A stretch of 64,000 nt of DNA from JBBDMX01 sp040878035 (lineage in GTDB: Bacteria > Planctomycetota > Phycisphaerae > Phycisphaerales > Phycisphaeraceae), in the NCBI GenBank assembly GCA_040878035.1, contig JBBDMX010000086.1, positions 9,854 to 73,853 on the forward strand. The letters run 5' to 3'. Each line of letters starts with the position of its first letter. Position 1 is the stretch's first letter. The notes beneath the pieces were generated by a model that saw only the letters and a program-made list of their open reading frames with translations, had not been told where the DNA came from and made no database searches. Shown here piece after piece: positions 42,620 through 49,677 of this stretch. A program made the position numbers and the translations under genes.

Positions 42620-44671
42620 ATGGCCCTATCGCATGCATCGCAATCGCAACCCGACGGCGCCGGTTTGATCCAACACGACCCCTGGCTCGAACAGCATCGC
42701 CAGGTTCTCAAGGATCGCTTTGCCCACATCCAGCGCGTGCGGCAGCAGTTCGACGCCACGGGCGGGCTGGCGGGTGACATCAGCAGGGGTGACCACTACC
42801 TGGGCTTCAACCGGGGCGAGCACCAAGGCGAGCCGGGCGTCTGGTATCGCGAGTGGGCGCCGGGCGCCAATTATCTGGGCCTGATCGGCGACTTTAACCA
42901 ATGGGACCGCGGATCGCACCCGCTGGCCCGCGACGGCTTTGGCGTGTGGTCGATCTTCCTGCCCGATGCTCAATACAAGGATCGCCTCGTGCACGAGGGC
43001 CGGGTCAAGGTCCACGTCGGCTCAGGCCTGGGCGGCATGGATCGCATCCCCGCCTACATCAAGCGCGTCACCCAGGTGCCCAATGGCCCCGACTTCGTCG
43101 GCCACTACTGGAACGCGCCGCAGCCTTACCACTGGCAGCACCAATCGCCCAAGCTCGACGGCGGCCTGCGCATCTACGAAGCCCACGTCGGCATGGCGCA
43201 GGAGGAGGGCAAAGTCGGCTCCTTCGACGAATTCCGCACTAACGTGCTGCCGCACATCAAGGATCTGGGCTACAACGCCATCCAGCTCATGGCTATCCAG
43301 GAGCATCCCTACTACGGCAGCTTCGGCTACCACGTGAGTAATCTCTACGCCGTGTCCAGCCGGTTCGGTACGCCCGATCAGCTCAAGCAACTGCTCGATG
43401 CCGCCCATGGTCTGGGCCTGCGCGTGATCATGGACATCGTGCATAGTCACATGGTCACGAACGTGCACGAGGGGCTCAACCAATTCGACGGGACGGACCA
43501 CCAATACTTCCACGCCGGGCCGCGCGGGCAGCATGTTGCGTGGGATTCGCTCTGTTACGACTACCGCAAGTGGGAGGTGCTGCGCCTGCTCCTGTCCAAC
43601 TGCCGCTTCTGGCTGGAGGAATACCGCTTCGACGGCTTCCGCTTCGACGGCGTGACCAGCATGATGTACGTCGATCACGGCCTTGGCAGAACCTTCACCC
43701 GTTACGACGACTACTTCAGCCCCAACGTCGATTGGGACGCGCTGGCGTACCTGACGTTGGCCACCGACACCATTCACGCCGTGCGGCCCGATGCACACTG
43801 CATCGCCGAGGACGTCAGCGGCATGCCCGGCCTGGCGCGGCCGACCAAGGAAGGCGGCTTGGGCTTTGACTACCGCCTGGCCATGGGCATCCCCGACTAC
43901 TGGATCAAGACCCTCAAGGAAAAGGCCGACGAGAAGTGGAACATGGGGGAGATCTACAGCACGCTGCTCAATCGCCGCTGGCAGGAGAAGCATGTCGGCT
44001 ATGCCGAAAGCCACGACCAGGCCCTGGTAGGCGACAAGACCCTGGCCTTCTGGCTCATGGACAACAAAATGTACACCGACATGAGCAAGCTGCGGCAGGA
44101 TATCGTCGTGGCCCGCGGCGTCGCCCTGCACAAGATGATCCGCCTGATCACCTTCAGCTTGGGCGGCGAGGGATACCTCAACTTCATGGGCAACGAATTC
44201 GGCCACCCCGAGTGGATCGACTTCCCCCGTCCTGGCAACAACTATTCCTATCACTTTGCCCGTCGGCAGTGGAGCCTGATCCGGCAGGAGCACCTGCGCT
44301 ACAAGGGACTCAACGATTTCGACCGCGCGATGCAGAAACTGGACATTGATCACCACCTCCTCGAGGACAAGTTCGTCGAGCAACTGGCCCTGCACGAGGA
44401 CACTCGACAACTGATCTATCGCCGCGGGCCGCTGGTCTTCGCCTTCAACTTCCACGCGCACGAGTCGTACACGGGCTTGCGCATTCCCGTGCCCGACCGC
44501 TGCGACTACCGCGTGCTGCTCAACACCGACGACCCGGAGTTCGAGGGCCAGGGGCTGGTCGCCGGCGACACGCATTTTCCCTGGCAAAGCGTGCCGATGT
44601 ACGGGCGCGAGCAGTCGCTACAGATCTATCTCCCGGCGCGTAGCGCCCTGGTGCTGGCGCCGGTAGGATGA
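42620..44671 (+). CDS. glgB: 1,4-alpha-glucan branching enzyme, eukaryote-like GH13 subfamily
   Basis: A 683-aa GH13 enzyme. A CBM48-like N-terminal domain (VWYREWAPGANYLGLIGDFNQWDR) precedes the barrel. Catalytic regions: IMDIVHSHM, FRFDGVTSMMYVDHG (nucleophile Asp), AEDVSGMPG (acid Glu) and YAESHDQALVGDKT (third acid). Motifs SYHVSNLYAVSSRFGTP-like and GFRFDGVTSMMY match the animal/plant starch-branching group rather than classic bacterial GlgB. It makes alpha-1,6 branches in glycogen. No other glycogen gene is adjacent. Confidence 0.9.
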   Translation: MALSHASQSQPDGAGLIQHDPWLEQHRQVLKDRFAHIQRVRQQFDATGGLAGDISRGDHYLGFNRGEHQGEPGVWYREWAPGANYLGLIGDFNQWDRGSHPLARDGFGVWSIFLPDAQYKDRLVHEGRVKVHVGSGLGGMDRIPAYIKRVTQVPNGPDFVGHYWNAPQPYHWQHQSPKLDGGLRIYEAHVGMAQEEGKVGSFDEFRTNVLPHIKDLGYNAIQLMAIQEHPYYGSFGYHVSNLYAVSSRFGTPDQLKQLLDAAHGLGLRVIMDIVHSHMVTNVHEGLNQFDGTDHQYFHAGPRGQHVAWDSLCYDYRKWEVLRLLLSNCRFWLEEYRFDGFRFDGVTSMMYVDHGLGRTFTRYDDYFSPNVDWDALAYLTLATDTIHAVRPDAHCIAEDVSGMPGLARPTKEGGLGFDYRLAMGIPDYWIKTLKEKADEKWNMGEIYSTLLNRRWQEKHVGYAESHDQALVGDKTLAFWLMDNKMYTDMSKLRQDIVVARGVALHKMIRLITFSLGGEGYLNFMGNEFGHPEWIDFPRPGNNYSYHFARRQWSLIRQEHLRYKGLNDFDRAMQKLDIDHHLLEDKFVEQLALHEDTRQLIYRRGPLVFAFNFHAHESYTGLRIPVPDRCDYRVLLNTDDPEFEGQGLVAGDTHFPWQSVPMYGREQSLQIYLPARSALVLAPVG

Positions 44672-44691
44672 TTTCCGACTTAGCGCTCTCT

Positions 44692-44783
44692 ACGCCGACG
44701 CTGAGTCCGCCAAGCGTCTGGTATCTGGCGCGTGAATGACTGGCGCGTGAGTACCAGACGCTTGGCAGCCTCAGCGTCGGCGT
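44692..44783. repeat. Head-to-head pair of the 32-bp repeat
   Basis: An inverted copy (44692-44723, ACGCCGACGCTGAGTCC...) and a direct copy (44752-44783, TACCAGACGCTTGGC...) face each other across 28 bp. The arms are complementary at all but two positions, so the DNA or RNA can form a stem of about 32 bp. It lies between the branching enzyme gene and murC. Confidence 0.88.
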
Positions 44784-44852
44784 GAGCTATTTCTTTACAC
44801 CCGCGTCCCGCCCCCTGCCGATGATTCCTGCACGCGACGCAGGAGTACAATC

Positions 44853-46367
44853 ATGACCATGGTGATGCACGAACCGACCTGTCCGCAGGGCGCGACTTCC
44901 CTCACGCCCCGCCGCCTGTCCAACCAGCCCTTGGAACTGGCGGGCAAACGCGTGCATTTCGTGGGCATCGGCGGGTCGGGCATGTCCGGCCTGGCGCGCA
45001 TCGCCCAGCACGCCGGCGCCGCCTGCACCGGCAGCGACCTGGACAACTCGACCCTCATCGAATCGCTCCAGCACGACGGCTTTGCCGTCACGCTGCGGCA
45101 AACCACCGAGTCGGTCCCCGCCCAGTGCGACCTGCTGGTCATTTCCGCCGCCATCAAGGCCGATCACCCCGAGGTGCTCGAAGCCCGCCGCCGCGGCATC
45201 GAAGTGATCAAGTACGCTCAGATGCTCGGCCGGCTCATGATCGGCCGCACCGGCGTCGCCGTCGCCGGCACCCACGGCAAGTCCTCCACCACCAGCATGC
45301 TCAGCCACGTGCTCATCCAGGCCGGCCTGGACCCGTCCGTCATCGTCGGCGCCACCTGCAAGCAGATTGGCGGCGGGGCACGCAGCAGCAGCATCGCCCC
45401 CGGAAGCCCCGGAAGCCCCGGTCACCCTGGAAGCCCGGGCGGCATCCTCGTCGCCGAGGCCTGCGAGTACGACCGATCCTTCCACAACTTCAATCCCACC
45501 CACGCTGTGATCCTCAACGTCGAGGCCGACCACTTGGACATCTATAAGTCGCTGGAGGAGGTCGTCGAGTCGTTTGCCGTGTTTGCCCGCAAGCTCAACG
45601 ATCTTCCCCCTCAGGCCGGCGCGACGCTTTTGATCAACCACGAGATGCCGCACCGCCTGACGATCACCGCGGGTCTGAACTGCCAGGTCCAGACCATCGG
45701 CTTTGCCCCGCAGGCGGACTGGCGGGTCGAGGTCAGCGGGGCGGCGTGCCCCTCGGTGAAGCTGTTGTACCACAGCCAGGTGCGCGCGGAGTGGAAGTCG
45801 CCGATGCCCGGCGAGCACATGGCGTACAACGCCGCCGCCGCCGCCGTGCTGGCGTCGCAACTGGGCACGCCCTGGGATGCCATCGTCCGCGGCATCGAGT
45901 CCTTCGCCGGGCTCGATCGCCGCATGCAGCACTTGGGCCAGCGCGACGTCGGCGGCCAACGCATCACCGTCGTCGACGACTACGGCCACCATCCGACCGA
46001 AGTCGACACCACCCTCCGCGCCCTGCGCCGCCATTACGAACCCAAGCGGCTCATCTGCGTCTTTCAGCCGCACCAGCACAGCCGCACGCGATTTCTAATG
46101 AACGAGTTTGCCTCCAGTTTCAGCGAGGCCGACATCGTGATTGTGCCGGACATTTATTTCGTGCGCGACAGCGAGCAGGAGCGCCAGGCCGTGACCGCCG
46201 CCGACCTGGTGGATCGCCTGCGTCAGCGCGGCAAGGCGGCGATGCACCTCTACCCCTTCGAAGCCATCGTCGAGCAACTAGAGGTCATCACCCGCGACGG
46301 CGACTTGGTAGTCACCATGGGCGCCGGCGACGTGTGGAAAATCGGTACCGCATTCCTGAAGAGTTGA
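44853..46367 (+). CDS. murC: UDP-N-acetylmuramate--L-alanine ligase with collagen-like insert
   Basis: A 504-aa Mur ligase adding L-Ala to UDP-MurNAc in peptidoglycan synthesis. Motifs: HFVGIGGSGMSGLARI (UDP-binding), VAVAGTHGKSSTTSM (ATP P-loop, about 133-147), ILVAEACEYDRSFHNFNP, ILNVEADHLDIY and FAGLDRRMQHLGQ, then VVDDYGHHPTEVD. Just before ILVAEACEYD, at about residues 182-197, is an insert PGSPGSPGHPGSPGG encoded by repeat DNA (45397-45442) and not found in usual MurC. The rest looks intact, so the loop probably tolerates it. Confidence 0.93.
   Translation: MTMVMHEPTCPQGATSLTPRRLSNQPLELAGKRVHFVGIGGSGMSGLARIAQHAGAACTGSDLDNSTLIESLQHDGFAVTLRQTTESVPAQCDLLVISAAIKADHPEVLEARRRGIEVIKYAQMLGRLMIGRTGVAVAGTHGKSSTTSMLSHVLIQAGLDPSVIVGATCKQIGGGARSSSIAPGSPGSPGHPGSPGGILVAEACEYDRSFHNFNPTHAVILNVEADHLDIYKSLEEVVESFAVFARKLNDLPPQAGATLLINHEMPHRLTITAGLNCQVQTIGFAPQADWRVEVSGAACPSVKLLYHSQVRAEWKSPMPGEHMAYNAAAAAVLASQLGTPWDAIVRGIESFAGLDRRMQHLGQRDVGGQRITVVDDYGHHPTEVDTTLRALRRHYEPKRLICVFQPHQHSRTRFLMNEFASSFSEADIVIVPDIYFVRDSEQERQAVTAADLVDRLRQRGKAAMHLYPFEAIVEQLEVITRDGDLVVTMGAGDVWKIGTAFLKS
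45397..45442. repeat. CCGGAAGCC tandem repeat inside murC
   Basis: Tandem CCGGAAGCC-like 9-bp units, translated as Gly-Ser-Pro. The first 23 bases are the exact reverse complement of 61736-61758 in the GNAT gene. Confidence 0.85.
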
Positions 46368-46550
46368 GCAAGCAACGCGCATACACGTTGGCAGGAAGCC
46401 CACCCAGTCCCCGAGTGGAATCCAACACCCTTTGGCCGGTTTGCCTCTGCTGAGATCGGCTGCGATGCGGTCTGGGAGGTCCGACGGGTAGTCATTGACG
46501 CGAGCGGCGAGGATAAACGCCTCGTTCACCCCGTTACCGGGCAACCAAAC

Positions 46551-46814
46551 ATGAACGACCAGGGTCCCGACATCATCGAAACCGGCCCGGCCAAGGCTGA
46601 AGCCCGTGCCCTGGATCAGGCCAAGGTGGACGCCGAACTCGAAGCCGACGACATCCTGCACAAGGGCCGCAAGTATCCCATCGACGAAACTCCCGCGGCG
46701 TAAAAGGACTTCAACGAAGTGCTGCGAAGTATGAAAGAGGCCGGCCTGGCGAGCGAAGTCGCGCGGCTCAAGGCGCGGTTTGTGATCAAGGATGCAAAAC
46801 AGTCCGGCGGATGA
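46551..46814 (+). pseudogene. Remnant of an unidentified gene with internal stop
   Basis: From ATG at 46551 the frame reads MNDQGPDIIETGPAKAEARA and on to PIDETPAA, meets TAA at 46701-46703, then continues KDFNEVLRSMKEAGLASEVA to TGA at 46812. Codon third positions are strongly G/C-rich in this frame, as in real genes of this genome. The same frame is also open upstream to the murC stop (46367), without a start codon. It looks like a gene that lost its start and gained a nonsense codon. No family recognised. Confidence 0.4.
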
Positions 46815-47091
46815 CTGAGGTGTGACATGACCGCGCCAACCGATCGTGGGGAAGTCCACTTTCGCCCCTTGCGCTCTGCGTTGCAGGGGTGGCAGGAGCG
46901 TGCTATGCTAGTATGAACTGATTCTGGGGAGACTGTCCTCATGGGGCAGCCTTGGGATGCCGGTGCGATTTGCTGGTAAGTTCGGATTCTTACTGGTATT
47001 TACAGGGATTTGACGAGCACATTTGAGTAAGCGAACACAAGCGAGACGACTGAAACTCAAGATATTGTAAAATAGATAGTTAAGCGCATTC
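46815..47091. other. AT-richer spacer upstream of tRNA-Val
   Basis: No gene is seen. Composition shifts toward A/T compared with the flanks. AATATTGTAAAATAGATA-like sequence about 25-35 bases before the tRNA may hold its -10 promoter element, but no confident -35 box is visible. Confidence 0.4.
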
Positions 47092-47165
47092 GGGCGATTA
47101 GCTCAGTTGGCTAGAGCGCACGGATCACACCCGTGAGGTCGTAGGTTCGAGTCCTATATCGCCCA
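47092..47165 (+). tRNA. tRNA-Val (anticodon CAC)
   Basis: A 74-nt cloverleaf. Acceptor GGGCGAT pairs with ATCGCCC, discriminator A. D arm GCTCAGTTGGCTAGAGC; anticodon stem CACGG/CCGTG with loop ATCACAC and anticodon CAC; T arm GTAGGTTCGAGTCCTAT. CCA is not encoded. A broken integrase follows 125 bp downstream, fitting use of this tRNA as an integration site. Confidence 0.95.
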
Positions 47166-47290
47166 TTTTCATAACCCACCAAACCGCAATCACTTGCGGC
47201 CATGTCCTTGGAGGGCAGTGCGGCCTAAGAGCCCGGAAAGAAGACGGAATATACCGTTTTTCCATCCGGCGAACTCGAAGGAGCCGCATC

Positions 47291-47690
47291 TTGCCCAGGC
47301 TCAACGGCAACATTCCACGCTACCGCCTGCACAAGGCATCCGGTCAAGGTGTCGTTACCTTGGACGGTCGCGACATCTACTGTGGGCCGCATGGCCCCCA
47401 TCAGCAAAGCTGAATATGACCGGCTGGTTGCAGAGTGGCTGGCGAACGGACGCCGGCTGGCGGCGGCGGACAAGCCCGTGGACGATCCGCCGCTTACCGT
47501 CAACTAACTGGTGGCGGCGTTCTGGGACCACGCACAAACGTACTACCGGCGACCCGATGGCACTCCCACGTCAGAAATCGAAACCCTTCGCCAGGCAATC
47601 ATTCCACTCACCCAACACTACGGCGAGACGGTGGTCAGCGGGTTCGGGCCCAGGTCGCTCAAGATGGTTCGGCAGTTCGGCATCAGATGA
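47291..47690 (+). pseudogene. Decayed tyrosine recombinase (integrase), N-terminal part
   Basis: From a TTG at 47291, preceded by AAGGAG, the frame reads PRLNGNIPRYRLHKASGQGV and VTLDGRDIYCGPHG, typical of integrase N-termini in planctomycete-like genomes. A frameshift near 47390 moves to the frame SKAEYDRLVAEWLANGRRL. That frame has a TAA at 47505-47507, then LVAAFWDHAQTYYRRPDGTP and HYGETVVSGFGPRSLKMVR. An exact tandem duplication of GTTCGGCA (47667-47674, 47675-47682) shifts the frame again before a stop at 47688. The catalytic C-terminal domain (RHRY) is missing. At least three inactivating lesions are visible. Confidence 0.75.
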
Positions 47691-47702
47691 TCGCTCGGGG
47701 GT

Positions 47703-48106
47703 GACCGCGTACTCCGGGCATCGCCAGGGGCGGGCCATCCTGGGGACAGGCCCCCACCGAATCCAATGTGCATGACCCAAGGCGGCAAACGCTGGGACCC
47801 CAGAATGCCCAAGCCATGATGGTTCTGAGCTGCCGCAGAGCAATCTACAGCCCACCTAAAGCCAGCCGCCCTGAGACCCCGCCGATAGTTGGGCAGGCCT
47901 GCACGCGATGCGTCGTGAGCGCGGAGTTGACGGAGCACTCGCGTACAGGTTAAGCTTGATGCTGAAATAAAGTTGTGGATGGCGCGTGGCGGGTGACGGC
48001 GGCCGGGCGCCGCAACGAAAAGGCAATCCGTGTTCAATTTGACCGGGACCCGTCCCACGGACGACTGAAACTGACGATAGATCGCGCCCCCCACAGGAGC
48101 CGCTCC
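47703..48106. other. Spacer between integrase remnant and acetylesterase gene
   Basis: About 400 bp without a supported gene. It probably contains the rest of the decayed mobile element, but I recognise no coding similarity and no copy of the tRNA-Val 3' end that would mark the far attachment site. Confidence 0.45.
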
Positions 48107-49666
48107 ATGTTCAAGACTATTGGCCGAATGATCGTGGTGCTGATGATGGTTGCCGGCGGTCATGACCGTCTGCTTCGCGCGGAGGTGAGGCTGCCGGGCG
48201 TGATCGGGAGCAACATGGTTTTGCAGCGTGATGGCGCAGCGCCGATCTGGGGTTGGGCTGATCCGGGTGAATCGGTGGCGGCGACGGTGGGCGAGGTGAA
48301 ACTCCCCGTCGTACAAGCCGGCGCCGACGGCAAGTGGTTGGTCAAGATCCCGCCGCAGAAGTCAGGCGGGCCGATCACCATCACGGTGCAGGGCACCAAC
48401 ACGCTGACGTTGACGAACGTGCTCTTTGGCGATGTGTGGGTGTGCTCAGGCCAATCCAACATGGAGATGGCGTTATTTAAGAGCAGCAACGGCCAGGAGG
48501 ATGCCGCGGCAGCCGACTTCCCGAACATTCGCCTGTTCAAGGTGGCGCACAAGGTGGCGCCGGAGCCTCAAGACGATTGCGAAGGTCGATGGGTTGAGTG
48601 CAGCCCCCAGACGGTGCGCATGTTCAGCGCGGTGGGCTACTACTTTGGCCGAGACCTCCATCAGTCTCTCAACGTTCCTGTGGGCCTGGTTCATTCGGCT
48701 TTCGGCGGGACGCCTGCGGGGGCATGGATGCCACGCTCAGTGCTCCAAGCCAATCCCGACTTCGCCTCGATCCTCAAGCGAGCCGATGAGTTCCCGCAAC
48801 GATATGCCGAACAGGTCAAGCTGTATGAAGTGGCCCTTTCCAAATGGGAAAAGGACTCGGCCGACGCCAAAACGCAAGGCCAGCCCGAACCGCGTAAACC
48901 GCGACCGCCTGTGGCACAGGAAAAGAGCCCGGTTCAACCGGGCGTGCTCTACAACGGCATGATTCACCCGCTGATTCCCCTGGGCATCAAGGGCGTCGTG
49001 TGGTACCAGGGCGAGAACAACGCTGCGCAGGCGTACCAGTATCGGTCCCTGCTCCCGGCCCTGATCCAAAGCTGGCGTCAGGACTGGGGTCAAGGCGACT
49101 TCGCGTTTGGGATCGTCCAACTGCCCAACTACATGGCCCGCGCAGAGCAGCCCGGCAACGCGATCTGGGCCGAGTTACGTGAAGCCCAGGCCATGACCGC
49201 ACGGCAAGTTCCCAACTGCGGGCTGGCGGTGACGATCGACCTGGGCGAAGAGAAGGATATCCATCCCAGAAACAAGCACGACGTGGGTCGGCGATTGAGC
49301 TTGTGGGCGCTGGCCCAGGTCTATGGCCAGGACCTGGTCGCCTCCGGGCCTGTGTACGAGGGAATGAAGCCTGAGCGCGGGGCCATTCGGATTACCTTTG
49401 CCCATGCGCACGATGGCCTGATGGCCAAGGATGGCGAGAAGCTTACGGGCTTTGCCATCGCGGGGGAGGATCGCAAGTTCGTCTGGGCCGACGCGAGGAT
49501 TGAAGGTTCAAGCGTGATCGTCAGCAGCGCCCAAGTGCCCAACCCGGCGGCGGTGCGCTACGCATGGGCCAACAATCCCCAGTGTAATCTGTACAACAAA
49601 GCCGGCCTACCCGCGGCGCCGTTCCGCACCGACGATTGGCCAGGCATCAGCGACAAGGACAAGTGA
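48107..49666 (+). CDS. Sialate O-acetylesterase-like carbohydrate esterase
   Basis: A 519-aa secreted SGNH-type esterase. Signal peptide at about 1-25. The nucleophile Ser is in VWVCSGQSNMEMAL, characteristic of 9-O-acetylesterases; VGLVHSAFGGTPAGAWMPRSVL and GVVWYQGENNAAQ are further family blocks; the His of the triad is likely in EEKDIHPRNKHDVGRRL. It removes O-acetyl groups from sialic acid or plant polysaccharide sugars. AGGAG lies upstream of the ATG at 48107. First gene of a five-gene operon. Confidence 0.9.
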   Translation: MFKTIGRMIVVLMMVAGGHDRLLRAEVRLPGVIGSNMVLQRDGAAPIWGWADPGESVAATVGEVKLPVVQAGADGKWLVKIPPQKSGGPITITVQGTNTLTLTNVLFGDVWVCSGQSNMEMALFKSSNGQEDAAAADFPNIRLFKVAHKVAPEPQDDCEGRWVECSPQTVRMFSAVGYYFGRDLHQSLNVPVGLVHSAFGGTPAGAWMPRSVLQANPDFASILKRADEFPQRYAEQVKLYEVALSKWEKDSADAKTQGQPEPRKPRPPVAQEKSPVQPGVLYNGMIHPLIPLGIKGVVWYQGENNAAQAYQYRSLLPALIQSWRQDWGQGDFAFGIVQLPNYMARAEQPGNAIWAELREAQAMTARQVPNCGLAVTIDLGEEKDIHPRNKHDVGRRLSLWALAQVYGQDLVASGPVYEGMKPERGAIRITFAHAHDGLMAKDGEKLTGFAIAGEDRKFVWADARIEGSSVIVSSAQVPNPAAVRYAWANNPQCNLYNKAGLPAAPFRTDDWPGISDKDK

Positions 49667-49677
49667 CCCCGTCCTAG

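Noticed and set aside
43022..44587. 521-codon open frame on the minus strand
   Set aside because: It is the antisense of the branching enzyme gene, which has full catalytic motifs; the antisense product shows no domain and is a by-product of high GC.
44787..46079. 430-codon open frame on the minus strand
   Set aside because: Antisense to murC, whose motifs are intact; the translated sequence is low-complexity Ala/Gly/Asp/His.
47092..48106. Complete integrative element with both attachment sites
   Set aside because: I could not find a second copy of the tRNA-Val 3' end in the window, and the integrase is broken.
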